A stretch of DNA of 64,000 bases from NCBI GenBank assembly GCA_963855995.1, contig OY979716.1:36581818-36645817 (forward strand), written 5' to 3'. Positions 45,558 through 58,008 of the stretch are shown piece after piece (the first letter of the stretch is position 1; the number at the start of each line of letters is the position of its first letter). The notes below the pieces were generated by a model that worked only from the letters and a program-made list of their open reading frames with translations, searched no databases and was not told the DNA's origin. The position numbers and the translations under genes were made by a program. The DNA comes from Muricea muricata (taxonomy: Eukaryota; Cnidaria; Anthozoa; Malacalcyonacea; Plexauridae).

Positions 45558-46950
45558 TTGAAAACACTCATACAGCTTGTTTTCAAAATTGTCTGTTATT
45601 TTCTTGCAACCTTTTTCTTGAACTTCCAAAAAGCACTTGGACACTTTGCCCTCTTTACCTCCCTTTCAAAAGTACATCATCTTCAGCTTCACTTGGTAAA
45701 AGTAACTCCTTTTGCAAACAAAACCATGCACCTTTCAACTGATCTCTGAAACAGTCAGGAACTGAATGTCTGGAGGTGGAATGCACATCAAATGCCTCTT
45801 TCGCTGTATATGCAGCCCGCGTCATTTTTAAAAGGTCAATTGATCCCATTAGCCTCTGGCACATCTTGACTGATGTGCGACCTACAATTTTAAATTTCAT
45901 ATCACACTGAATAAGATTGTGTTGTTATTTCCTACATACATATTGATCAGTTTAAATAATATTACTGTACTATAAAATTTAGGTACAGTATGTATAATTG
46001 AAATTTAATAAACTAACAGATGTACAGTAAGGCATCAAACTGAAATGTGTTGTTCCAGAAAAACTACATACAGTACCACCCTTTCCACAGAGGAAATTTT
46101 TGCCATTCAGGAAGCCGTGAGAAATGTGTTAATATGTGTTGTTGGATAACTTGGATGTTTGAAAAAAGGGGAAAATTATTTCCTCCATGCAGTATGGATT
46201 TTTTTCTGGGGTTTTTTTTTAAATTACTAGTACCAATAAATAATATATGGTACAAGTACATGTATTAACCATACTATACTGTACCTGATACATATTTCTT
46301 CAATGGCTGTACAATTTCAGCTTCCACGAAAGCATCCATTTCTATTCCACTACCAGCTTTGCCAGTAATATTCACACTGCAATTTTGTCCAACAATTTTC
46401 CTGAAAGCAAGTGGCCATTTCCCAAGTAAGTTAACAGCACGACTAAAACATTCGGTATAGTAATTAGGAAAATTAAGCTGTGCATATGTTGGCAGTTGTT
46501 GTAGAAATACAGTCGCTGGCAATGACTAGTTGCTAGATTATATAGTTCTAACAATGGACCATAATATGCAAACATTCGGCTTCTGTATTTGAAGGATGGA
46601 CTGGCCATGGAAGATTTTTCCATCTACAATTTGAATTGTTTAAGAAGAACTTCAGTGTGGCTACCTGTTGCACAATAAAAATTTGAAAGCATGTCAGTAT
46701 CAGGATAAAGTTCGGACTTCTTAAATAGCATCACAGCAGCCAGACTGTAAGCTCTAGTCCCATCTTGTACAGCTTCCTTTATCCTGTCCAAGTTTCCTTC
46801 TGCAAATTTTTTTTTCTTAAATGCTTCCTTTGTGAGTTTTGGTCGTTTCATCACTTTTTGAACCAGGTGATGGAAACCGCCACAACCCTGCTCTTTAAAA
46901 CAAGCTTCAGCTAAATATCCCTTTGTATGCATATCACCAGGAATAATGTA
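45558..46950 (-). pseudogene. DUF6589-like C-terminal part, copy A
   Basis: Minus-strand exons equivalent to the last exons of the copy B gene: 46950-46624 ([40 protein letters not shown]), 46620-46290 (FAYYGPLLELYNLATSH, LLGKWPLAFRKIVGQNCSV) and 45900-45558 (KIVGRTSVKMCQRLMGSIDL). A small deletion near 45655 relative to copy B removes a stretch of the last exon. Confidence 0.7.
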
Positions 46951-48301
46951 CATGTAACTCGTAGTACCGTCGCCCTTGGACTTCAGCGAAACGCACGTTA
47001 TACTAATTCATACGCAGATGATAAAAGGAACGTTCAAATAAGAATCTCCTCAATATAAATCGAAATATATTCACCGTGGTTTCTAAACAACGAATTTACA
47101 AAACATACAATTACTAAACTATACAAACTATTACAAATTGACAAAACAACGTAGGACAAATACCTGACTGTTAATCCTCCTGACTACTAAATAATACGCT
47201 ACACCTTTCTACTCCGTCCAAATTTAAATATCAACGAATTACAAATATATATGACGCGAGTTCACTCTTCGAAAAGACAAAACATGTGTTCTCACTCGCC
47301 CGTGTTTGCGGGTTAATCCCTAAATTCAGGCTTCGTCCAACTAGATCCTACAGTACACGTGATTTCAAACACGTTCTAATTATATGCAAACATAGTTAAC
47401 TGAATTATACCAAAAGTTATGCTAAAAAATTGTGTTTTTGTCTCCAACAAGTGAACTGAATTTAATTGTCTTAAAACAACTACTTCACGTTTTACCTACA
47501 TTACTCTTTGTTTACTATGTGACTTTCCTTTAGATAACGATGTTATTTCGTTCAATATGTTACAAGTACAGTCATACAATTAAGTGCTTTGGTATCGTTC
47601 AAAGTTTCACTGCATCGCGCTTGCAATGACAAAATAATCAGCCATACAAACAAGCTGTGGATTTATACTTAAACTATGGTGTTATTCAAACCTGGTTCAC
47701 ATATATCGTAATTCATCGGGGATACCCTTCTGGTGTTATTGTTGGTGAACCATCGTTCATAAAATCATTTGTGTTTCTGAAATCATTTTCTCCTTCAGAG
47801 ACATTGCACTTTATATCGGCGATGAATTGCCATGAATTATGTATAAAAAAACCCAGGCCTATATACAGTCCAACTCCTGTTTATGGTTTTGTATGCGTTT
47901 CATTTGCCAGAGATGGTAAAGAGAGATAACGAAGAATTTTCGTGACGGTAAGTGAAACACATTGCCTTATATTTCAACAAAACAATGTCAATCCTTGTGA
48001 AATCTGCAATAATTGAATTCAATTCAACATAGTTTTTCATACTATAGCAATTTGTTTGGAAATATAAAAATCTAAATTCTGCCACTGATTTTATGCATAA
48101 TTAACTTCCGACCTGGCATGTTGCATGGTGATTTTCTTGGAATATATTATAGTTAGGCAATGTTTTGCTTCTAATAACCACCCCTATAGGCAACCCTTCT
48201 AAACACTATAGGCACCTCAGAAAGGCTGTTGCTTTTATTTTCAGAAGTTAGAGCTATGTCGACACTGCCGTTTTAACGCAGGGTCATTTTGACTCTTTCA
48301 G
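46951..48301. other. Spacer between module 2 copies A and B
   Basis: No gene or repeat was recognised on either strand. It is AT-rich and would include the copy B 5' end and helicase promoter. Confidence 0.35.
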
Positions 48302-50396
48302 ATGCACCAAAATGAGATGACGACAGAAAATTTTGAAAAACTTTTTTCAGTGGCCCTCTCCATGTCCCAAACTCCGGGGCAGCATCAAAATGGAAAGTCA
48401 GGGACTTTTCAAAGCAAAAAACTCTCCGAGCTCTCGTGGGGAGGACTGCTGAGAAAGCTATTCCAGGAAAGGTCGGTCACAATTATCTGCAAGTGTGATA
48501 AAAAGAGGCCAAAGAAGACTGCTGAAGCAATCATAAAACACACAGAAAGGTGACATAAGGATGAAAATGGAAGAATCACCCTAAACTCCAGGCATTTGGA
48601 AGTGCTCGAAGGTATTACTTGGGATCAGCCGCCACTAATTTTGCCTGACAAACAAGAGGATAAAGAATTGTTTTTACTTAAGCAGTTATATGGATTTGAC
48701 TCATTTAGAGAAGGGCAGCTAGAAGCCATACGTTCCATCACAGATGGTAATGATACACTTGTTATAATACCAACTGGAGGTGGAAAAAGTCTAATTTATT
48801 CTGTGGCTGCTGTTATTATGCAAGGTCTTACTGTAATTATAGAACCATTAACATTTATTATGGAAGAACAAGCAGAGAAACTTCGAGCAAAACAGATTCC
48901 TGCATTCTACTACAATTCGTCCCTTACAGATACTGAGATGGACTATGTTGTAAACACCTTGTGTAGGCAAGATTTACCTTATGCTGTTCTGTTTACTAGT
49001 CCTGAATGCATTTCTTCTCCAAAGCTACAGCATGTACTTAAAACATGGAATGATTTGGGGAAATTGAGCTTCATTGCAGTTGATGAGGCTCACTGCATTG
49101 ATGCATGGGGTCATGGTTTTCGGCCAGATTTCCCAAAACTTGGACACCTGAAAGATTTTAATGTGCCTATGGTTGCCCTTACTGGGACAGCAACAGAAAG
49201 AGTAACAAAAACTATACTGTCTACACTTCACATGAATTCAACAACAGTTATTGAACTTAATTGTTCAAGAGAAAACTTATTCATACATATCAATCAGAAA
49301 AGTGATAAGCCATTTCAACAAATAGCTTTTATTAAGTCAAGCTATTTAGGGAAAAGAGGAATAGTATACTGTCCAAAACGAAAAGATACAGTTGATCTTG
49401 CACACTACTTAAAATCAAATGACATTGTTTCGGTTTTTGTGCATGGTGGTTTGTCAGATCCAGATAGGAAGGTCTATGAACATGCGTGGTCCACTGGCAG
49501 TGCAAATGTTATTTGTGCAACCAAATCCTTCAGGATGGGGATTGACCACAAAGATGTCAGATTTGTTGTACATTTATCATTTCCCGAGAGCATTGAGGAT
49601 TATATAGAAGAAATTGGTAGAGCTGGTAGAGATGGTAATCCTGCAGGATGTGTGCTATTTTTTAGTCACCAGGACAGGTCCTTCCATTTACATAATATAA
49701 TGGGTATTGAGGAAGAACAACACAGATCATATAAGCATGAGATCATGAATGAAATGGTAAGGTATTGTGTTCAAAGTACATGTCAGGGGTGGATCCAGGG
49801 GGTATCGAGCGTATCTGCTGATACGGTCAGATTTTTCAAATATAGTATATGGTAATGTCATTGTATATATTTACAACGTCTGGCATCTGTGCTATATATA
49901 TTATTAAACATTCGTAATAACTTGCACCAATACGACATTAAACTGTCCTTTTTCGCTGCAAACAATAATATGTAGGAAATAGTTTCCATAATTGTGTTTA
50001 CAGACTGAAAATTGCCGATTATCTGCATGGAAATCGCCAGGAAAACCCCGCTTTGATATCAAATGACTGCTTCACCGACAGTTCACCGAGAACTCGCCGA
50101 AGATTCAGTTGTATTTTCGGAAAATCTTCGTATAAAATGGCGTCCGCGATCAGCCAATTAGTTGATACGGTCCGCGGTTCGATGTTACTAAATATAGTAA
50201 CTTTTGGATACACTGAAGTGTATCCAGCCAATCAAATGGCTGGATCTTGTGACTTCGGATACACTCTGAAACAGTGGCCTTGATTTTGTTGCGCAATCGT
50301 GTATCAACCATGGTATCAACGAAGGCTGGCCGGGAATTCGGGAAAAGCTCGGAAAATCGGGGGTCATATACATTACCCTTGTTCTTCTTGTTCGAG

Positions 50397-50603
50397 ATGG
50401 CGTCTAGTTCGAACTTCAACAATGTGCTAAAGCAGCTTACTGCTATTTCCCGTCAATTAAACTCAGGAGAGGATGCTTTGAGCGAATCACATGTGTTAAA
50501 AGAACATTGGGATTGCGGCCGTGTTTTGGTCGAAGGTGAAGCTTGTGTTGAGCAGCAGTGCCAACAGAGAGAAAGTGCGAAGTTCGAATTCTCAAAGCTG
50601 TAA
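50397..50603 (+). CDS. Small ORF inside the hAT-like element
   Basis: 68 codons from ATG 50397 (MASSSNFNNVLKQLTAISRQ) to TAA. It is polar with a helical N-terminus and matches no family I recognise. It is preceded by a stretch that could serve as a promoter, and followed, 1.3 kb on, by an OTU-like domain on the same strand, so it could be the first exon of that gene. It may instead be chance. Confidence 0.35.
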   Translation: MASSSNFNNVLKQLTAISRQLNSGEDALSESHVLKEHWDCGRVLVEGEACVEQQCQQRESAKFEFSKL

Positions 50604-51899
50604 TTTCCTAAGAGCCAGAAATATCGTTCAGGATGATGTGAACCTGTAAGGTGAGGCTGGCGAGCACTTTATTAATGAAAGTATTTAACATTCAAAACGT
50701 TATTCGAATCGGTAATTATGTAAATTTCTTGTTATTTCTATGTAAATGTTATGAATATTCAAATCAAACGAGATTTCACAGCGTTGTGGTTGTATTCAAA
50801 CATGAATTTATCAGCCCCAAGGCTGTACCATTTCAACCTGTATGACAGGTTGATTAAGAAATGTGTTTATTTTATATTGCTGAATTGTGTGAAAGATTTT
50901 AAGTGTAATTTACAAAATACAGGTTATACAGCCTCAAATAATTGCATAAGATAATCATAGTAAAACATTCCGTGATAAATTGATAATGATTGATTTAAAT
51001 TTATGGCAAAAAGACCACTGAATGTATTTGATAATTTTGTCCAAAGGTCATATTTAGCACGTAAAAAATTTGCAGTTTACTGTATTAAGACTTCACAAGC
51101 ACAAATTGGAGTTTTTATTCATGAGATTATTACAGCAGTTGGGATTCTCTGAGCATCCTAATTGTTCCTGGTCATTACTCATTAGCAAATACTTCTACAC
51201 TCACTGCTATATAACTTACCAGTAGTTAAATTTATATTATAGCCAAACCAACATTTCTTTTGCAAGCAATTGTTCAACACAGCATCGCAATGTTGTTTGC
51301 ACAAGAACAACTGGTTTCAATGTAGTTCAGACCTCCAAAGTAATTTTAAGCAACAAATTTACTATTTCCCATTTAGTATTGAGTACACTGATTATGTATT
51401 ACAGTAATGAAATGTAGGACATTGTGTCTATGCTGAATATGTGCCAGAATAATTGCAAGGGTATGTCAACCCTGCCAAATTTTAATGTATTAGCTTTTTG
51501 GGGTTGGGGTTAATAGAAAATGGCATGGGTCAGTTTTTATGCTCCACTTTGTGTTGCCAAATTCCAAGTTAAAAGTGTGTTAAGATTTCCATTAGACTAT
51601 TAATGTAATACCATGCTAAATATATTCCCATTTGACTAAACCAAATGCACCCTGGATTTCATTTAGTAAATTATATACAATGCTAACTTCTATGTGCTTG
51701 AGTTTTTACAACAATAATTCTATTCGGAATTAATTTTAAGACATATGTATTTTAAAGGGCATCATAATATTTTTCCAGAAAAAAATTATTAGGGGTAAAT
51801 ACTTTATTAAAAATGGTATCTAGTGACATGATAATGCATGATTTCTCATATACTAGTTATTTGCACTTGGAATATGAATGATCAAAGCTCCTTCATAAT

Positions 51900-52323
51900 A
51901 ATTGTTCTGTATAAAATCAATATAGCACCTTGGCTGATGGGAACTGCCTCTACAATGCTTGCTCCATGGCACTTACCGAGATTCACATGTGTCAGCTGTT
52001 TTATGATGCCTATCAAGTATTGAGTTGTATGAAAATGCTCAATACTATGGCAGTCATCCAACAATTAAATTGATGCATAAAAAAGGAGCATTCACTTCAA
52101 TTAGAAATGCTTTTGCTATCTCTGTTTGTCTGATTCTGCCCTTCCCATTTTTGAATCACAAGGCCTTGTTGCAGCAGTTATTGAAGAAGCACAGCTTAAT
52201 GCACAGAATTTTACTTTTTCATCTATGATTTTTCATCTGAGTCATACTACCATGCCAGCAAAGATTCGTCACCAAGAGAGGAGTGGGATTCTTTGGAAAA
52301 AATGTTTAATTGCGCTGTGGTAA
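51900..52323 (+). pseudogene. OTU-type cysteine protease domain fragment carried by the hAT-like element
   Basis: Near 51924 one frame reads YSTLADGNCLYNACSMALTE, the D-G-N-C catalytic cysteine loop of OTU deubiquitinases (ADGNCLYNA). After a frame change near 52000 another frame reads ELYENAQYYGSHPTIKLMHK and KKGAFTSIRNAFAIS. A third gives DSALPIFESQGLVAAVIEEA and AQLNAQNFTFSS to 52323. The order of these segments fits the OTU family variants seen in invertebrate repeats. An intact protein would cleave ubiquitin-like chains; here at least two frameshifts break it. Confidence 0.6.
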
Positions 52324-53351
52324 AGTGAGCCAATGATTAAATTTTAATTATTTTGATGCATCGAATGTAGTGAAAAGAAATTATTTTTGGTCATTCCACA
52401 CAAAATTTTAGACTTTGTGTATAGTATTATACATTGTATTATTGTTTGCAGCGTTTCCATGTCAGTAAATTTCGGCTCAAACCGTTAAAGTCAGCACAGA
52501 AAGTTGACTGTAGTTGTCAAATTTTAAAAAAAAACGTTGGCAGGCTTACATTATCCGGTTAGACTTGTCACTCGTGAAAAATCCAACACTCACCACGCGC
52601 AAAGGGTTTGGCATGCTGAGTAAATGAGTTGTATATGGAATTTGATGCCTGACATAAGAAAGTAGTGTGAATAAATAGCTAATTTTTCTATCTTTTTGGA
52701 CATTTTGGCAGTCGATTTTTGTTTAAAATTGACACGCCAAAACGCAGGAAATAGCATTTGCGGGGTTCTAGTTTTCAAAATTTTCTGGGGGAGCATGCCC
52801 CCAGACCCCCCTAGAGGCTCGTGGCTACGCCACTCGCGGACGCCTTCGGCGTCCAAATTTTTGATACGGTCAGATTTTATGCTAGATCCGCCCCTGGTAC
52901 ATGTCGACACAAATTCCTCATGTCCTACTTCGGCAAAGATTTGTTGGAGTGTGAAGAGCATTGTGACAATTGTATGTCAAACATTGTTACTGTACCTCAA
53001 GATGCTACCTCCATATCATGCATAGTTGTGAGAGGTCTCCGATGATTACAAGATACACATGATAAGGTTACCGTTCTATTGCTGACACAGTTTTTAATGG
53101 GTTCAGCAACTATTGTGTTAAAAGGATTGGCCCTTGATAAAGTTCCAGAATTTGGCTCGGCAAAAAGTTTTTATAAAACAAGGACAGGAAGGAAAGATTT
53201 GCAAGCATTAATATATCACCTTATTGTTAAAGGGATTATTGGTGAAGTTTCAGCAGGTACTCCAGAAAGGCCAAGTATTGTGATACGTACAGGTGATGTG
53301 ACTGATCTTTTACAAGGTGGCAAAGTTTTGTTTTGTCCATTTAAATATTAA

Positions 53352-54044
53352 ATGAGAATTTGTACATTTCCTTTACATGCAATTCCAAATAGATATTATA
53401 CAAAATTATCACCATAGATATTGTGCATAATGATATCATTTTGTGGTTACATCAACATGTGCTGTAAATGTCAGCTTTGTATTTAAAACGATGCCTGTAA
53501 AGTAATTTCGAAAAATTTGACAAATTGTTGACAACAATGTGATGCCACTATGCACCATTGATATTTCCTCAGTTATTACTTGCTTAATTATACTGATCAC
53601 TTTGTTAAGTACATATTTGCAGTATTACAACGTATTTACTGTACAAATAACTTAAAAACTTTCAATATAAGTGCTATACTTCATAAAATTACTTTGGATG
53701 ACTGAACTTTTACTGTATATAAATTTTAGATGAAAAGTAACTCTTATATAACTGTTCTTGTTATACTTACTTTGTATAAATAGGTATACAATAGTGTTAA
53801 TTATTATTTAGAATAGTTTGTACAGTTAAGTATGAGCAGAGAAGAAATTTTATTACAATTTCATGTAAATCACAAAAACTTGCTCTGAGTAGGGCTGAAG
53901 CTAGAGTGAGAATTGAGTGTGCATATTGGTGGAGATGCCTGACAAATCTATTGAAATGGAATTTATATTTATGATATCCAATTATATTGCAAAAGCAAAT
54001 TGGCAGAAATGTCCTGAAGACACAGTATCTGTATTCAATTCACC
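53352..54044. other. AT-rich spacer between convergent genes of module 2 B
   Basis: No gene was seen; this is the 3' region of the RecQ-like gene. Confidence 0.35.
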
Positions 54045-54231
54045 ATAGCAAAAAAGATGGCGGATGTTGATTTTACCAGAATGCGTTGCAGTCTGTGGTT
54101 ATTTTCTAACTTGTGTAAGTTGTGTTGAAATTTCATTCCATTAGCTTAATTTCTTTTTTGTCAGCTATTTTTACTTGATCCCACAATGCATTGTAATAAA
54201 ATTGACATATAACTGCCATCTTTTTTGCTAT
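54045..54231. mobile_element. 187-bp MITE-like inverted repeat
   Basis: ATAGCAAAAAAGATGGC at the left is inverted at the right (GCCATCTTTTTTGCTAT), with further imperfect pairing (GAATGCGTTGCAG against CAATGCATTGT). No clear target duplication was seen. Confidence 0.65.
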
Positions 54232-54516
54232 CAATAATGGTCAATTGTTGCTATAGTTTTGGCCTGAGTATGTTTCATTTGTAAACCATACCATGAATAA
54301 ACATATTTGAAAACTTTAGTTCACGTTTCCACATATGTATGTACATACAAACACATGCACATACATGCACAGTATGTACATACAGAGGATGCATTTTTAA
54401 ATTTCCTTTGTGTAAAGAGGGGGAGGGGTGTTTTGGATCTTTTCTGAGATGAACCATTTATCAAATTCCTGATAACTATTTTTTCCATTTTTAAAGTTTT
54501 ACATTGTACAGCATAC

Positions 54517-54780
54517 TGTATTTCCTCTATTTAGCCCTCTGACCTCTGGAACTTACTTCTTTTTACCATCTTTCAAGTGGGGGCTTTTTGGAAGGGAGGC
54601 TAGATATGAGGTGTTAATAAATTTCATCCAAAGTTGGTTACAAACAGCATATTCCTCAAAATCGATTTTTGTTTGTAACAAAGCTAATTTCACATACACA
54701 GATTGTGGGGAGCTTATATACTTTGGCTAACTTTTGGGTAGGGGCTTATTAAAAACAGGCCTAGATAGAGGAAATACATG
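54517..54780. mobile_element. ~260-bp MITE, copy in module 2 B
   Basis: Same element and same position relative to the gene as 45239-45500. The right end is slightly decayed (CTAGATAGAGGAAATACATG). Confidence 0.7.
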
Positions 54781-57780
54781 TATATAGTACAGTACTCAGA
54801 GCTTTATTTAGTCTAACAATAACTGGTATCTCAAATCTGGAAAACACTCATACAGCTTGTTTTCAAAATTGTCTGTTATTTTCTTGCAACCTTTTTCTTG
54901 AACTTCCAAAAAGCACTTGGACACTTTACCCTCTTTACCTCCCTTTCCATCTACAAGAAGACACTTTGGTACATTATCTTCAGCTTCGCTTGGTAAAAGT
55001 AACTCCTTTTGCAAACAAAACCATGCACCTTTCAACTGATCTCTGAAACAGTCAGGAACTGAATGTCTGGAGGTGGAATGCACATCAAATGCCTCTTTCG
55101 CTGTATATGCAGCCCGCGTCATTTTGAAAAGGTCAATTGACCCCATTAGCCTCTGGCACATCTTGACTGATGTGTGACCTACAATTTTAAATTTCATATC
55201 ACACTGAATAAGATTGTGTTGTTATTTCCTACATACATATTGATCAGTTTAAATAATATTACTGTACTATAAAATTTAGGTACAATATGTATAATTGAAA
55301 TTTAATAAACTAACAGATGTACAGTAAGGCATCAAACTGAAATGTGTTGTTCCAGAAAAACTACATACTGTACCACCCTTTCCACAGAGGAAATTTTTGC
55401 CATTCAGGAAGCCGTGAGAAATGTGTTAATATGTGTTGCTGGATAACTTGGATGTTTGAAAAAAGAGGAAAATTATTTCCTGCATGCAGTATGGATTTTT
55501 TTCTGGGTTTTTTTTAAAATTACTAGTACCAATAAATAATACATGGTACAAGTACATGTATTAACCATACTATACTGTACCTGATACATATTTCTTCAAT
55601 GGCTGTACAATTTCAGCTTCCACGAAAGCATCCATTTCTATTCCACTACCAGCTTTGCCAGTAATATTCACACTGCAATTTTGTCCAACAATTTTCCTGA
55701 AAGCAAGTGGCCATTTCCCAACTAGGTAACAGCATGAATAAAACATTCGGTATAGTAATTAGGAAAATTAAGCTGTGTATATGTTGGCAGTTGTTGTAGA
55801 AATACAGTCTCCCTTGCTTGCCCCCGGCAATGACTAGTTGCTAGATTATATAGTTCTAACAATGGACCATAATATGCAAACATCCGGCTTCTGTATTTGA
55901 AGGATGCACTGGCCATGGAAGATTTTTCCATCTACAATTTGAATTGTTTAAGAAGAACTTCAGTGTGGCTACCTGTTGCACGATAACAATTTGAAAGCAT
56001 GTCAGTATCAGGATAAAGTTCGGACTTCTTAAATAGCATCACAGCAGCCAGACCGTAAGCTCTAGCCCCATCTTGTACAGCTTCCTTTATCCTGTCCAAG
56101 TTTCCTTCTGCAAATTTTTTTTCTTAAATGCTTCCTTTGTGAGTTTTGGTCGTTTCATCACTTTTTGAACCAGGTGATGGAAACCGCCACAACCTTGCTC
56201 TTTAAAACAAGCTTCAGCTAAATATCCCTTTGTATGCATATCACCAGGAATAATACCAACCCACTGATGACTTGCAGATCTGGACATAACACCTCTATTG
56301 GTTTTACATGTCCCTATGTCACCAACAACACCAGTAAGGAAACCAGGAAATGACCTCTTGCAAGTTCCACTTGTTTCCTCAGTGGTATGCAAATTCATAT
56401 CTGAATTAGAACATGAGAAGATGGGATCATAAAGCTGCAAATCAGCATCTTCTTCATCTGATCTTGTTGGTTGAAGGATATCCAAAATTTCTGCAAGGTC
56501 CATATTTTTTGGCAATAGAAACAGGACTAGGAACATTAGTAAACAAGGGACCCCTCACACTAGCTCTTGCATTTACCAAAAGTTGACAAATCTCTTTACT
56601 TTTTTGTATTATTGCAATAATAAGGGGAGTGGCACCACATTTCTCCTTGACGTTTGGATTAAAGCCGGTGTGAAGCAAACATTGTACAAAATTTAAATCT
56701 GATTGCTCCACAGCAACATGCAAAAATGTCCTTCCCAAATGATCTTTCATGGTTTTAATATGAGGTTTTTCTTTGATTTCTTTTACAATCCGGTCAAGTT
56801 TATTACCCTTCACAGCATCATCAATTTTATGTTTTACAGAGTCTTAAGTACTTTTAAACAATCTGTCTTAGATGTCAAAGATCCTTTGGATGCTACTTAA
56901 AGTTGTCTCGACTGTGTGATCATTTTCCGTCTGAACATGCAAATCAGCAGTGTCATTTTCATCGCAATTGTCAACATTAGGTGTACTTATTCCAGACGTT
57001 AACAAATCTTCATTTTCTTCTGCTGATGACAACTCTAGTTGGTACTCACTCCTTCCTTGGCCATGGTAGTGCATCATTATCATAAATTCTTCATGCTCTC
57101 TTGCTTCCTTAAGTGAAAATGTTTTGGTATTTTTGTCAAATGGAAGTCTTTCTGATTGCTCTGTGTTTGGAAGTGAAAACTCTTTACAAAACTGATCCAA
57201 AATAGCACAAGTACCGGTTAAGGTGCTGTTATTCTCCAACGATATAGGCAATATAATAGTGTCAGTCTTTCGTGATGATTGTGAAAAATCAATGTAAGAG
57301 TAATCAGCCGACACTTTAACTTCTGTTGATTCAGAATATGATTGTGTGGATAAGCAACGATCACATTCCTTTTCAGACATTTCACTTGATGGTTTTTCTG
57401 TTGAAATATTTAAACCATCCTTTAGTAAGTTAGTAAAATAGCAATCAAGATGCTTATTCCACAGTTCATTGTGTGCTTTATTCTTTTCCAAGCTAACATC
57501 TTCATACACAAAGTTTGTGACATCACATTGACTTTGGCACACAGTCTCTTTTGACACCAGAAACTCTTCAATTCCATCTAGATTTGGAATTAACATTCCT
57601 CTTACAGTAAAGTTCCACATGTTACAGCCATAGGCTTTGAACAGTCGATGATGCCGCTTATTTCCACGGTACATGCTCACATTATCTATAAGCAATAACA
57701 ATGGCATTTCTTGTGGTGTGCTGGCTGAACCATGCTTTACTTTATCTTCTAACTGCTGGTCAACAATCAGTGACAAAACT

Positions 57781-58008
57781 GTTTTGGACAGTTGGTTCTC
57801 AACCTACAAGTAACACAATTTTTAGAGAGTTGCTTAGATAAAGCAGCTCCCTCCCTCCCCCCCACCCTAAACAATGTTGTTGGTGTTGTATACAACATTT
57901 TGTGTCATAATTGTTCGCTTCAACATTGAAAGGGGGGCACGGGGGGTCAAATATACAGCAGTGTAGTGTTATTTGATATTTTGTCCAGAGTGTTTTGTCA
58001 CTGATTGT
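57781..58008. repeat. ~225-bp direct repeat, first copy
   Basis: Matches 58856-59082 almost base for base (from GTTTTGGACAGTTG to TTTTGTCACTGATTG). It spans the intron between two exons of the DUF6589/ankyrin gene plus both exon edges. Confidence 0.9.

Larger units (their letters stand above)
44465..46950. mobile_element. Module 2 copy A: internally deleted RecQ/DUF6589 element
   Basis: 44475-45177 matches 48461-49169 of copy B, and 45181-46950 matches 54460-56253. The 5.3 kb of copy B in between is absent, with the join at ...AATGTGCCTATG / TATCAAATTCC. A smaller ~105-bp deletion lies at 44466. Similarity is high (a few percent differences by eye). Copy A ends abruptly at GGAATAAT, where copy B continues. 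Confidence 0.85.
49784..52896. mobile_element. hAT-like non-autonomous element, 3113 bp, in the RecQ-like gene
   Basis: The ends CAGGGGTGGATCCAG and the reverse complement of the right end, CAGGGGCGGATCTAG, are inverted repeats. A subterminal GATACGGTCAGATTTT also occurs near both ends (49821 and 52863). The flanking GTACATGT occurs at 49776-49783 and 52897-52904, a perfect 8-bp target duplication as expected for hAT. No hAT transposase is seen inside. The element carries a short ORF at 50397 and an OTU-like domain at about 51.9-52.3 kb. Confidence 0.93.
48302..53351 (+). pseudogene. RecQ-like helicase, module 2 copy B, split by a transposon
   Basis: The frame opens at ATG 48302 with an N-terminal domain of ~83 residues (ELSWGGLLRKLFQERSVTI). 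It meets TGA at 48551-48553 and continues in frame through the helicase: IPTGGGKSLIYS (Walker A), [71 protein letters not shown]. The coding sequence is interrupted at 49784 by a 3.1-kb hAT-like insertion. It resumes at 52905 with the zinc-binding segment (FLMSYFGKDLLECEEHCDNC) and a winged-helix RQC-like end (LIYHLIVKGIIGEVSAG), with another TGA at about 53043. FRMGID replaces the usual FGMGID. The gene converges on the DUF6589/ankyrin gene. Confidence 0.85.

Noticed and set aside
47657-47929. 90-codon ORF between module 2 copies
   Set aside because: No family pattern, no splice support, and the surrounding sequence looks non-coding.
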